Part shown: one piece after another, positions 33,990 through 42,780 of the stretch
Position numbering within the stretch: the stretch's first letter is position 1
Layout of the letters: every line of letters starts with the position of its first letter
Assembly: GCA_964352475.1 (NCBI GenBank)
Contig: CAYGSL010000002.1
Location: 1 to 64,000, forward strand
From: JAUIET01 sp964352475
Lineage (GTDB): Bacteria; Pseudomonadota; Gammaproteobacteria; Pseudomonadales; JAUIET01
DNA length: 64,000 bases
Direction: 5' to 3'
Program-made: the position numbers and the translations under genes
The notes under the pieces: model-generated
The model's input: the letters and a program-made list of their open reading frames with translations, nothing else
Database searches by the model: none
What the model was told of the DNA's origin: nothing

Positions 33990-34956
33990 GAACGACTTCG
34001 AATTGTTTGCCAACCTGCAGCTGTGATGCGCGGGAATTCAGGCAATCGCGCACAGTCATCATGCGTCCACCCGGGAATTGCAGGTGTTTTAGCTGCAAAC
34101 TGTTAGTGCCGCATTGCACGGTGATAGAGTCTTTATCAACATTGATGATTGCACCGGGAGAATTCGAAGAAGCACCGTTTTGGTTGATAGGATTGGTATC
34201 GGGCCCAAGCTTTACACGCTCGCCGTTAAGCACAGTGAAACAGGTATAGTCTGAATAAAACGCTCTAATTTTGCGGTCAATATTAGCCGCGTTGCCAAAC
34301 CAATCGATGGCGGTTTCCGGCTTGTCTATTTTTTTCGCGTAGTTGGCGTATTGAGCATCTTGCGGTTCGGCGCTTGTTTCCCCTCGTGCAAAGCTCGTGA
34401 TCGTCTCTACGATTGCTTCGCTTCCGAGCTTGACCAGTTTCTTGCGAATAGTGTCACCGGTGTCGTGGTCATTAATGCCACAACTTTTTTTCAACAACAT
34501 ATCGCCGGTATCAAGACCTGCATCCATTTGCATAATCGTCACGCCAGTTTCAGCGTCACCGGCTTCTATTGCACGCTCAACAGGTGCCGCGCCTCGCCAG
34601 CGCGGCAACAGGGATGCATGAATATTGATGCATCCCAGGTGCGGTGTATCCAGCACACTTTGTGGCAGCAATAAACCGTAGGCGGCTACCACCATGATGT
34701 CGGCGCGCCACGCCCTAAGTGTTTGAAGGTCAGTGTCTGCTTTGAAGTTAAGCGGCTGACACACTGGAATCGAATTGTCTTGGGCCACTGACTTGACCGG
34801 GCTGGGTACCAGTTTCTTACCACGCCCGCGCGGTCTGTCAGGCTGCGTATACGCAGCAACCACATTGCAATGCTCGCTGTTAATCAGAGCGTTTAGTGCA
34901 AGGGCTGCGAATTCAGGTGTGCCGGCAAATACCAGCCGAAGAGCGGGCGTTGTCAT
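33979..34956 (-). CDS. fmt: Methionyl-tRNA formyltransferase
   Basis: Fmt formylates initiator Met-tRNA. It has 325 residues. The formyl-folate-binding and catalytic motifs are INIHASLLPRWRGAAPVE and GVTIMQMDAGLDTGDML. A C-terminal OB-like domain follows. It overlaps def by 4 bp upstream and rsmB downstream. Its functional partner Def removes the formyl group after translation. Confidence 0.97.
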   Translation of the reverse strand: MTTPALRLVFAGTPEFAALALNALINSEHCNVVAAYTQPDRPRGRGKKLVPSPVKSVAQDNSIPVCQPLNFKADTDLQTLRAWRADIMVVAAYGLLLPQSVLDTPHLGCINIHASLLPRWRGAAPVERAIEAGDAETGVTIMQMDAGLDTGDMLLKKSCGINDHDTGDTIRKKLVKLGSEAIVETITSFARGETSAEPQDAQYANYAKKIDKPETAIDWFGNAANIDRKIRAFYSDYTCFTVLNGERVKLGPDTNPINQNGASSNSPGAIINVDKDSITVQCGTNSLQLKHLQFPGGRMMTVRDCLNSRASQLQVGKQFEVVREQ

Positions 34957-35456
34957 CCAGCGCGTTGGCGCTTGGCGAGCTTGCTGCGCAGGCGTTGGCG
35001 TTTTAGTGACGATAAATAGTCAACAAACAACTTGCCGTTCAAGTGGTCCATTTCGTGTTGAATGCATACCGCCAGCAAGTCGTCTGGTTGCATTTCAAAC
35101 TCGTCGCCATTTCTGTCCAGGGCTTTTACCGTGACGTGCGCCGGTCGCTTCACCGTGTCTTGATAATCAGGTACCGACAAGCAGCCTTCTTCATAGGCGC
35201 GCATTTCGTCGTCTAATATGGAGATACTCGGGTTGATAAACACCAGTGGCGTGTCTCGTTCTTCACTGACATCAATCACGATCAATTGCTCGTGCACATT
35301 GACTTGTGTGGCGGCCAGACCAATGCCTGGTGCGTCGTACATTGTTTCAAGCATGTCGTCGATCAGCCGTCTGTGTCGATCGCTCACAGCGGCTATCGGT
35401 TTTGCCTTGGTGCGCAACCGTGGGTCCGGGAATTCAAGTATTTCAAGAATGGCCAT
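34953..35456 (-). CDS. def: Peptide deformylase
   Basis: Def removes the N-terminal formyl group from new proteins and is an iron enzyme. I choose ATG at 35456 (167 residues, MAILEILEFPDPRLR), since the upstream frame adds an unrelated stretch. All three motifs are present: GIGLAATQV, EEGCLSVP and HEMDHLNGKLF, which supply the cysteine and two histidine metal ligands and the catalytic glutamate. It starts the operon running to trkH. Confidence 0.97.
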   Translation of the reverse strand: MAILEILEFPDPRLRTKAKPIAAVSDRHRRLIDDMLETMYDAPGIGLAATQVNVHEQLIVIDVSEERDTPLVFINPSISILDDEMRAYEEGCLSVPDYQDTVKRPAHVTVKALDRNGDEFEMQPDDLLAVCIQHEMDHLNGKLFVDYLSSLKRQRLRSKLAKRQRAG

Positions 35457-35562
35457 TCGTTGTACAAATTGATGATAAATAGAACGCACAGAATGCGTGA
35501 TACAGCGCATAAACAGGCATTTTTACCGATTAGAACAGGCCAGTTTGCGCCTTTACACCAAC

Positions 35563-35590
35563 CGGCGAAATCGCCGACACATGCTATAGT
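35563..35590 (+). promoter_or_regulatory. Extended -10 promoter with an upstream palindrome, before the LysM gene
   Basis: TGCTATAGT at 35582-35590 fits an extended -10 box, which can work without a good -35. Directly upstream, CGGCGA-AA-TCGCCG (35563-35576) is a perfect 6-bp-arm palindrome placed where a regulator could affect RNA polymerase. The start of the LysM gene is about 78 bp downstream. Confidence 0.45.
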
Positions 35591-35667
35591 ATAAATGGTG
35601 TTATGACGCCACGCGCGCTAATTTCAAGGTCTCCCCTGCACGTCGGCAAGTTGGAAAAGGTACGGTA

Positions 35668-36696
35668 ATGAAAAAGATATTGCTTTCAAGCATCCTGGGC
35701 TTGTGGCTTTTTGGTCTGGCAGCACAGGCCGATGTGGTAATGCGTGACGGACATCCCGACCAACATGTAGTGGTGAAAGGTGACACCCTCTGGGATATTT
35801 CCGGCAAGTTTCTTCGCGATCCGTGGTTGTGGCCAGAAATCTGGCAGGTCAACCCGCAAATTGCCAACCCTCATTTAATCTTTCCCGGTGACGTTATCAA
35901 TCTTGTCTACCTTGATGGCAAGCCACGCCTCAGGGTAACTCGCGGGCCAAACAGCAATACAATTCGCATAACACCCAAGATGCGCCTGTCGCCAGTCGAC
36001 AATGCCATTCCTGCGATTCCGCTGGAAAAAATTAATGCCTTCCTCAGCAATAGCCGCATTGTTGACGATGGTGAGCTGGAAGCTGCCCCTTATGTATTGG
36101 CCGGCGCGCAAGGTCACATTGTGACTGCGGCGGGTGATGAGCTGTTTGCCCGCGGTTCCTTTGCGGAAAAGGACGAGGTGTACGGCGTATACCGCAAAGG
36201 TGAAGTGTTCCGCGACCCAAAAACCAAGGAAATTCTTGGCATAGCGGCACTGGACATAGGTGGTGTTAAAAAACTCAGCGTGGAAGGCGACCTTGGTCAT
36301 TTTCAGGTGAATCGCAGCCGCGAGGAAATTCGTATCGAAGACCGTTTGCTACCCAATGTTGAGCGCAGAGTTACTGCTACGTTTATTCCGGATGCACCAA
36401 AAGAAGAAATTGATGGCTACATAGCCGCCGTTGAAGGCGGTGTGACGCAAATCGGCTTTATGGATATCGTGGTGCTCAACAAAGGTGAGCGCGACGGCCT
36501 GTCCGAGGGCAATGTGCTGGCGATTGATCGCCGCGGTGAACGCGTACTTGACAGGAAAGAGCGAGAGTGGGTGCAACTGCCCGATGAGCGCGCCGGACTG
36601 TTGATGGTTTTTCGTACATATGAAAGAATGAGCTATGGACTTGTACTCCGTGCCACTCAACCCTTGAAGGTGATGGACCGGGTACACAACCCGTAG
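35668..36696 (+). CDS. Exported LysM-domain protein
   Basis: A secreted, probably peptidoglycan-associated protein of 342 residues. A signal peptide (about 1-21, ending LAAQA) is followed by a LysM domain at about 32-80 with VVKGDTLWDISGKFL and IWQVNPQIANPHLIFPGD. The rest, about 250 residues, is a predicted beta-rich extracytoplasmic region that I cannot assign. The same gene lies between def and dprA, divergent from def, in Pseudomonas. Function in the envelope is inferred. Confidence 0.9.
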   Translation: MKKILLSSILGLWLFGLAAQADVVMRDGHPDQHVVVKGDTLWDISGKFLRDPWLWPEIWQVNPQIANPHLIFPGDVINLVYLDGKPRLRVTRGPNSNTIRITPKMRLSPVDNAIPAIPLEKINAFLSNSRIVDDGELEAAPYVLAGAQGHIVTAAGDELFARGSFAEKDEVYGVYRKGEVFRDPKTKEILGIAALDIGGVKKLSVEGDLGHFQVNRSREEIRIEDRLLPNVERRVTATFIPDAPKEEIDGYIAAVEGGVTQIGFMDIVVLNKGERDGLSEGNVLAIDRRGERVLDRKEREWVQLPDERAGLLMVFRTYERMSYGLVLRATQPLKVMDRVHNP

Positions 36697-36801
36697 CGAC
36701 CACTCGCCCAAGGATGAATCGGGTCAGGCGTATGCCTGGCCAATCTGCCCTTAACAACACCCAGGTGTGATCGCTACCTTTCCCGGTGAAAGGAGGCAAG
36801 G

Positions 36802-37947
36802 ATGGCCGTCACCCACACCCCTGTTGATCAAGAACAACGTGCGCGCCTGTACATGGCGCTGCAACACCTGCCCGAGTTGGGGCCGGTTCGCGAAGCGCGT
36901 TTATTCAAACATTTTGCAAACCTGCAGCAGCTACTAAACGCTGACCAGGCCGATTGGAATGCCGCTCGTTTGCACGCAGATACCCAGGCGGGTTTGCAGG
37001 ATCTTATCCGTCGCGGTGAACAAAGCCCCGGCTACCGGCAGGCAAATAGTGACTTTGAGCTGTGTGAGCGCTCGGGTTGGTCTGTGGTCACACAAGAAGA
37101 TGAAGATTATCCACCGTTGCTTGCTGAGATTAGTCTGCCACCACCATTACTCTACGTCTGGGGCAACAAAAAGATCTTGAAGCGCGCGCAAGTGGCGCTG
37201 GTGGGCAGTCGCAAAGCCAGTAAATCAGGGCTGGACACCGCGCAACGATTTGCCTCGCAGCTTGCTACCAGCGGTTTGGTGGTATGCAGCGGCATGGCTT
37301 TGGGCATCGATAGCGCCAGCCACAAAGCCGCGTTGGCCGCCGGCCAATCTACCGTCGCTGTGCTGGGCAGCGGGCTGGCAAGCCTGTACCCACGGCGGAA
37401 TGCACAGCTGGCCGCAGAAATTGCCCAAAACGGCTGTGTGATCAGTGAGTTTCCACCAAACACAGCGCCGCAAGCGGGGAATTTTCCGCAGCGAAATCGA
37501 ATAATCAGCGGTCTTAGTCACGCAACAATAGTGATTGAGGCGGCCAAGCGCAGCGGCTCGCTGATTACGGCCCGTTATGCGCTGGAGCAAAATCGCGAAG
37601 TGTATGCGGTGCCGGGGTCTATCAATAATGCCGGCAGCTCGGGTTGCAATGAACTGATCAAAAGCGGCGCCCGCCTGCTTAACCACCCGGCCGACGTTCT
37701 GGACGCTTTGCAATGCCAGCTCAGCGGCCAACAGCCGATGCCGCTGGACGAGTTCCAGCCCGAACAACAGGCGATTGCCTTGCGTTTGGCAACGGTGTTG
37801 CATCAAATACATTTTGAACCCACATCGATTGATATTGTTATCCAGCAAACCGGAATGGCGGCCGCGGAAGTCAGTGCCGCGTTGCTTGAATTGCAGTTAG
37901 TTGGTCGAATTGAGCAGCGTGGGGGGTGTTATCTACGCATTCGCTAG
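36802..37947 (+). CDS. dprA: DNA-processing protein DprA (Smf)
   Basis: DprA binds incoming single-stranded DNA and loads RecA during transformation. It has 381 residues. The Rossmann domain contains VALVGSRKASKSGLD, SGMALGIDSASHKAAL and FPQRNRIISGLS. A small winged-helix-like C-terminal domain follows. Presence of DprA alone does not show that the cell is competent. Confidence 0.95.
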   Translation: MAVTHTPVDQEQRARLYMALQHLPELGPVREARLFKHFANLQQLLNADQADWNAARLHADTQAGLQDLIRRGEQSPGYRQANSDFELCERSGWSVVTQEDEDYPPLLAEISLPPPLLYVWGNKKILKRAQVALVGSRKASKSGLDTAQRFASQLATSGLVVCSGMALGIDSASHKAALAAGQSTVAVLGSGLASLYPRRNAQLAAEIAQNGCVISEFPPNTAPQAGNFPQRNRIISGLSHATIVIEAAKRSGSLITARYALEQNREVYAVPGSINNAGSSGCNELIKSGARLLNHPADVLDALQCQLSGQQPMPLDEFQPEQQAIALRLATVLHQIHFEPTSIDIVIQQTGMAAAEVSAALLELQLVGRIEQRGGCYLRIR

Positions 37948-38050
37948 GGTTAAAACCCCTGTTCTCTATGTTTAAAACCTAACTGGGCTTGCACCAAACC
38001 ATGAGTTGAGGTAATTTCGCCGGCTTTCTCAAAACTGCCGAGCGTATTTT

Positions 38051-38557
38051 ATGACCACTCCATTTGTTGCCGTGCTGATGGGCTCAGATTCTGATTTACC
38101 CGTTATGGAAGCCAGCTTTGATGTGCTGGATAAACTGGGGTTGCGTTTTGAAGCGCGAGTACTGTCTGCCCACCGCACGCCCGTACAGGCCAAAGAATTT
38201 GTAAAAGACGCTGAAGAGCGCGGTTGCAAGGTATTTATTGCAGCCGCAGGTATGGCAGCCCACCTGGCCGGAGCGGTAGCCGCCAATACCGTTAAGCCAG
38301 TGATTGGCGTACCATTAAACGCCAGCATGGAAGGGCTTGATTCGCTGCTGTCTACCGTTCAAATGCCGCCAGGAATACCGGTTGGCTCAGTAGCTATCGG
38401 CAAGGCTGGCGCGAAAAATGCAGCCTATCTGGCGGCTCAGATTGTCTCTCTGGTGGATGACGAGCTGGCGGCAAGGGTTCGCCAGGAACGAGCGGATAAT
38501 ACCGAAGCAGTGCTGGCGAAAGACGCCAAGCTGCAAGAGCAATTGGCTGCGCGCTAA
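38051..38557 (+). CDS. purE: N5-carboxyaminoimidazole ribonucleotide mutase
   Basis: PurE (class I) converts N5-CAIR to CAIR in purine synthesis. It has 168 residues. Active-site motifs GSDSDLPVMEAS near the start and SAHRTPVQAKEF are intact. Class I PurE normally needs PurK to make N5-CAIR. No purK follows: tsaC starts 26 bp after, so purK must be elsewhere if present. Confidence 0.96.
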   Translation: MTTPFVAVLMGSDSDLPVMEASFDVLDKLGLRFEARVLSAHRTPVQAKEFVKDAEERGCKVFIAAAGMAAHLAGAVAANTVKPVIGVPLNASMEGLDSLLSTVQMPPGIPVGSVAIGKAGAKNAAYLAAQIVSLVDDELAARVRQERADNTEAVLAKDAKLQEQLAAR

Positions 38558-38583
38558 GTCACGCGGCATTCCAGGAAAAACGC

Positions 38584-39156
38584 ATGGCGAGTATCTCGCC
38601 GTTCAGGGTTCAGCGCGCGGTGGAAACACTGCAAGCCGGTGGCCTGCTTGCCTATCCAACCGAGGCAGTGTGGGGGCTGGGCTGTGACCCGGATAACAGC
38701 CAGGCTTTATCCCGCTTACTGCAACTGAAACAACGCAGCCCGGACAAAGGCCTGATATTAGTGGCGGCGAGTAAGGAACAGCTTGGCCCCTGGCTTGGCG
38801 AGCTAAGCGGTGAAGAATGGCAGCGACTTGGTCGCCAGCAAAACCACCCAACCAGCTGGATAGCACCCTGCAACCCGGATATTGACCCATTGCTGAGTGG
38901 CGGCAGGGCTAGCTTGTGCGTGAGAGTAAGCACTCACCCGGTGGTTGAGCAACTGTGTAGGGCTTGGTCGGGACCCATTGTATCCACGTCGGCTAATCCA
39001 AGTGGTAGGCCGCCGGCCAGAAGTTTGGCGCAAGCGCGCGGATATTTCGCAAACGCAGTAGACTACTATCTGGCAGGCAAGCTTGGTGGCACAACATCGG
39101 TCAGTGAAATCCGCTATATAGATAGCGGTGAGACCGTACGAGCCATCGGGGCTTGA
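38584..39156 (+). CDS. tsaC: Threonylcarbamoyl-AMP synthase (TsaC/YrdC)
   Basis: TsaC makes threonylcarbamoyl-AMP for the t6A37 modification of tRNAs. It has 190 residues. The YrdC-fold motifs GGLLAYPTEAVWGLGCDP, LKQRSPDKGLILVA and STSANPSGRPPA are present. It has no C-terminal Sua5 domain, so it is the short TsaC form. hemF follows after 32 bp. Confidence 0.95.
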   Translation: MASISPFRVQRAVETLQAGGLLAYPTEAVWGLGCDPDNSQALSRLLQLKQRSPDKGLILVAASKEQLGPWLGELSGEEWQRLGRQQNHPTSWIAPCNPDIDPLLSGGRASLCVRVSTHPVVEQLCRAWSGPIVSTSANPSGRPPARSLAQARGYFANAVDYYLAGKLGGTTSVSEIRYIDSGETVRAIGA

Positions 39157-39188
39157 GTAAGGCTTGAGCAACAACATGCAAACCACCC

Positions 39189-40085
39189 ATGGATAAAACA
39201 GCGGTTCGACAATACCTGACTGGCTTGCAACAGAGCATCTGCGGCGCCTTGCTCGAGCGCGACGCCGAGGTTCAGTACCTGGAAGACAGTTGGCAGCGGC
39301 CTGAAGGTGGTGGCGGTGAAAGCCGGGTGTTCAGCGAAGGAGCCCTGTTTGAAAAAGCCGGGGTTAACTTCTCCCATATTCTGGGTAGCTCCCTGCCCGC
39401 CAGTGCATCACAACGACGCTCGGATATAGCAGGTCGGCGCTGGGAGGCGATGGGTGTGTCACTGGTAATCCATCCCAAAAATCCCTACGTACCTACAAGC
39501 CACGCCAACGTGCGATTCTTTGTCGCCGAAGAAGACGGTGCTGAGCCGGTTTGGTGGTTTGGTGGCGGTTATGACTTAACGCCGTATTATGGCTTTGAGG
39601 AAGATTGTCAGCATTGGCACCGAACGGCCAGTGCTGCCTGCGCTGATTTTGGCGCCGACCGATATGCCGAGTTAAAACGTTGGTGCGATGAGTATTTTTT
39701 CAACAAGCATCGCAATGAGGCACGCGGTGTTGGTGGTTTGTTTTTCGATGACCTGGATGGTGATTTTGACAATACGTTTGCCTTTCTGCGCTCGGTAGGT
39801 GACAGTTTTCTGCCGGCCTATTTGCCCATAGTGGATCGCCGCAAAGACATTGAATGGGGCGAACGAGAGCGCAACTTCCAGCTTTACCGTCGCGGGCGCT
39901 ACGTAGAGTTTAATCTGGTGTACGACAGGGGCACGCTGTTTGGCCTGCAGAGCAATGGGCGTATAGAAAGTATTCTGATGAGCCTGCCGCCACTGGTGCG
40001 CTGGGAATATGGGTTTGAACCTCAGCCAGGCAGCGCTGAGGCCAAGCTTACCGAGGCGTTTCTGCCGCCGCGAGACTGGATGTGA
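39189..40085 (+). CDS. hemF: Oxygen-dependent coproporphyrinogen III oxidase
   Basis: HemF converts coproporphyrinogen III to protoporphyrinogen IX using oxygen, a step in heme synthesis. It has 298 residues, the normal size. Conserved stretches include GGGGESRVFSEG, PTSHANVRFF, WWFGGGYDLTPYYGFEED and RYVEFNLVYDRGTLFGL. aroE starts 4 bp before its stop. It fits the aerobic life suggested by the nearby cytochrome oxidase genes. Confidence 0.97.
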   Translation: MDKTAVRQYLTGLQQSICGALLERDAEVQYLEDSWQRPEGGGGESRVFSEGALFEKAGVNFSHILGSSLPASASQRRSDIAGRRWEAMGVSLVIHPKNPYVPTSHANVRFFVAEEDGAEPVWWFGGGYDLTPYYGFEEDCQHWHRTASAACADFGADRYAELKRWCDEYFFNKHRNEARGVGGLFFDDLDGDFDNTFAFLRSVGDSFLPAYLPIVDRRKDIEWGERERNFQLYRRGRYVEFNLVYDRGTLFGLQSNGRIESILMSLPPLVRWEYGFEPQPGSAEAKLTEAFLPPRDWM

Positions 40086-40921
40086 GTGATACTGACCACT
40101 ATGCGGTAATCGGTAATCCGATCAAGCAGAGCAAATCGCCGTTGATACACGGCATGTTTGCCGATCAGTGTGCGCAGGCAATGGAGTACACAGCGGTGTT
40201 CTCGGAGGTCGATGAATTTGGGCGTACGGTAGAAGATTTTTTTGCCAATGGTGGCAGCGGGCTAAACATCACCGTACCGTTTAAACAGCAAGCCTGGAAA
40301 ATGGTGGATGACAGCAGCGAGGCGGCCAGTAGAGCACGGGCCGTAAACACCATTAAACGTCTGGAAAACGGTGACTTGTTTGGCACTAACACGGACGGCA
40401 TTGGTTTGCGCACTGATCTACTGGAGAATCTGCATTGGTCAATACGCGGCAAGCGCGTGCTTATGCTGGGTGCAGGAGGTGCTGTGCGTGGCGTATTACA
40501 GCCACTGTTGGCGGAGCAACCCGAGCTTATCGCTATCTATAACCGCTCTCTGGACAAGGCCGAGCAACTCGTCAGTGAGTTTGACCAACTTGGAGCTATC
40601 CGTGCGCTCAAGGTGAAAGCCTTAAAAACACTGCGGTTTGACCTGCTCATCAATGCCACGTCTGCCAGCTTGTACGGAGAGCGTCCTGATGTACCCGATG
40701 CGGTGATCAATGACACAATGTGCGTGTATGACATGATGTATCAGGCAAAACCCACGGTGTTTATGCAATGGGCGCAAAGCTTGGGCGCCGTGCACTGCAG
40801 CGATGGGCTGGGCATGTTGGTAGAACAAGCCGCCGAGTCGTTCCAGTTATGGCGCGGGCTTAGGCCAGATACAGCCGCTGTGATTGAGCGGGTTCGCGCC
40901 ACGCTCAATAAACCCGCCTGA
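40082..40921 (+). CDS. aroE: Shikimate dehydrogenase
   Basis: AroE reduces 3-dehydroshikimate to shikimate with NADPH in aromatic amino acid synthesis. It has 279 residues from a GTG start overlapping hemF. Substrate-site motifs GNPIKQSKSPLIH and LNITVPFKQ (catalytic lysine) and the NADP-binding LGAGGAVRGVL are present. Confidence 0.97.
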   Translation: MSDTDHYAVIGNPIKQSKSPLIHGMFADQCAQAMEYTAVFSEVDEFGRTVEDFFANGGSGLNITVPFKQQAWKMVDDSSEAASRARAVNTIKRLENGDLFGTNTDGIGLRTDLLENLHWSIRGKRVLMLGAGGAVRGVLQPLLAEQPELIAIYNRSLDKAEQLVSEFDQLGAIRALKVKALKTLRFDLLINATSASLYGERPDVPDAVINDTMCVYDMMYQAKPTVFMQWAQSLGAVHCSDGLGMLVEQAAESFQLWRGLRPDTAAVIERVRATLNKPA

Positions 40922-41154
40922 TGAGTGACGTCCAACCGCCAAAGCGGTTTATAGCCGGAGCAGTATGCACACGTTGCGGTGTGCAAGACCGAACCGTGAT
41001 GTATCACGCTGATGCCAAGGTGATTAGAGAATGTGTTGACTGTGGCCACAGCGAAGCTCTGGATGAACTGGGTCAGCCTGGTGAGTTGCAAACTCGTGTC
41101 AGCCCAAAGCCGGTGCAAGATGAGACCACGGTGATCAAGATCATCAAGCCTTAG
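40921..41154 (+). CDS. YheV-like putative zinc-ribbon protein
   Basis: A 77-residue protein that starts on the last base of the aroE stop. It has RFIAGAVCTRCGVQD and IRECVDCGHSE, giving a CxxC...CxxC zinc-ribbon pattern like Escherichia coli YheV (DUF2387). No function is known. Its last 11 bp overlap the end of the convergent MATE gene. Confidence 0.85.
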   Translation: MSDVQPPKRFIAGAVCTRCGVQDRTVMYHADAKVIRECVDCGHSEALDELGQPGELQTRVSPKPVQDETTVIKIIKP

Positions 41155-42481
41155 TCGGCGCCAGTGGCGCAATCCAGCGGCCCTGGCGACTATACACTTG
41201 ATAGTAAGCCCCCAGCGCCACTCCTCTGGCAAGGTTGAATAAGGTAAACGCAAACCACAATCCATGATTTCCCCATGGCTGGCTTAGGTACCATAAAGGC
41301 AGAAAAATAAATAAAGCGCAGGCCAGCATGCTGTTGCGCATAGCGGCGGTTTGCGCAGCACCAATAAATACACCATCGAACAGATAGCACCACACCGCTG
41401 CGATTGGCATGAATAGCAACCACACAAAGTAAATGCTGAGCTCGGCCTGGACTGCATCGATGCTGCTGTAGCTGTAAACAATGAGTTGCCGGCTGGCAAG
41501 CAAAGCCAGCGAAATGATAGCGCTGGCGCCCACGCAGCAAACAAGGCAAGCCCTGACGGTGCTGCGAAACTTCTTATAGTTGCGCTCGCCAATGGCGTAA
41601 CCACACAGGCTTTCTGCTGCGTGAGCAAAGCCGTCCAAGGCAAATGCAGCCAGCAGCACCAGTTGCAACAAAATGGCGTTGGCTGCCAGTATGGTGTCGC
41701 CTTGTTGCGCGCCCTGAGCCGTGAAAAACAGGAAACAGAATAATAAGCAGAAGGTGCGCACCATAAGGTCTGCATTCATCTGCAATAATTTCCTGATGCT
41801 TTTACCATCAAGCAGTGCGGCCAAGGAAACAGTCGTTTTTTTATCTGTTGGCGACATTTTATCCGCCGATGGTTCCTTGCCCGTTAGCGGCATCGTGCGG
41901 CGGAAAAACAAGCTTATGGCAATCAGGCAACCGGTGTATTCAGACAGCACTGTTGCCCAGGCCGCACCGTCACTGTTAAGCCCGAGTTTCATAATGAACA
42001 GGTAGTCGAGCACAATGTTCAGCACGTTGGTGGTAATAATGACCAACATAACGGCTCGGGTGTTTTGTACACCAATCATCCAGCCGCTAAGGCAATAGGT
42101 GACCAGTACCGCGGGTAAACTGTAAAAGCGAATCTGGCTGTAGCTCAGGGCAAGCTCATCAACGCGCTCGCTGGCGTCCACAAATAGCAATGCCGGCGCC
42201 AGCAAATAGTCTCTAAATAGCAGCAAAACAAGGCCGATCAACAGGCTTAGCGTAATAGCGCGCGCCACGCCAAGTTCTATTTCCTGTGAATTGTTAGCGC
42301 CATGATGTTGCGCGGTCAGGCCGGTAGTGCTCGTGCGTAAAAAGGAGAAAGTCCAGGCAACCATCGCCATGATACTGCCGCCCACCGACACAGCACCCAG
42401 ATAAGTGGGGCTGTCGAGGTGGCCTAAAATGGCAGTATCCACTATACCCAATAGTGGGATGCTGATATTAGATAGCATCAA
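41144..42481 (-). CDS. MATE-family efflux transporter, DinF type
   Basis: A multi-pass membrane transporter that exports drugs or metabolites in exchange for Na+ or H+. The readable frame of 445 residues begins at a TTG at 42481 next to an ATG at 42478. The first conserved segment, SNISIPLLGIVDTAILGHLDS, resembles DinF proteins. Conserved family sequence (HRIWALAWPL) continues upstream in frame, up to a stop at 42530, but without an ATG, GTG or TTG start. So either a non-standard start (for example ATT at 42512-42514 or CTG at 42491-42493) is used, or the N-terminus is changed. The substrate is unknown. Confidence 0.88.
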   Translation of the reverse strand: MMLSNISIPLLGIVDTAILGHLDSPTYLGAVSVGGSIMAMVAWTFSFLRTSTTGLTAQHHGANNSQEIELGVARAITLSLLIGLVLLLFRDYLLAPALLFVDASERVDELALSYSQIRFYSLPAVLVTYCLSGWMIGVQNTRAVMLVIITTNVLNIVLDYLFIMKLGLNSDGAAWATVLSEYTGCLIAISLFFRRTMPLTGKEPSADKMSPTDKKTTVSLAALLDGKSIRKLLQMNADLMVRTFCLLFCFLFFTAQGAQQGDTILAANAILLQLVLLAAFALDGFAHAAESLCGYAIGERNYKKFRSTVRACLVCCVGASAIISLALLASRQLIVYSYSSIDAVQAELSIYFVWLLFMPIAAVWCYLFDGVFIGAAQTAAMRNSMLACALFIFLPLWYLSQPWGNHGLWFAFTLFNLARGVALGAYYQVYSRQGRWIAPLAPTKA

Positions 42482-42780
42482 GGGCCAAGCCAGCGCCCAG
42501 ATTCGATGGTAAATGATGAGGTCTGTCTCTTACTGAACGCTTTAGAAAAAGCGGATTAATGGTTGGAATTACACACTAATTCTCAAGGCATACAGGCTAG
42601 CGGTACACAATTGAGATTTGCTATACTCGCATAGTTTTGCCAGACCGAACAAGGAAAGACAGTCTCAGGCAATGGAAGGCTTATTTTTGCAAACACAAAC
42701 CCTTGCATTCAGCGAACGCTCAAAATTGAAGCGTGCCGGTGCCAGCGGTTTCTTTAACATTTGATATGGGGTCAAGATCA
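42482..42780. other. Divergent spacer between the MATE gene and coxB
   Basis: About 300 bp separate the MATE gene from coxB. The first 48 bp remain in frame with MATE and look coding. A TATACT near 42622-42627 is a possible -10 for the cox operon, but no acceptable -35 is at the right distance. An in-frame GTG at 42733 could extend CoxB but is not preferred. Nothing else was recognised. Confidence 0.5.

Noticed and set aside
37225..37848. A 207-codon minus-strand frame opposite dprA
   Set aside because: It is antisense to the conserved Rossmann domain of DprA and shows no domain of its own.
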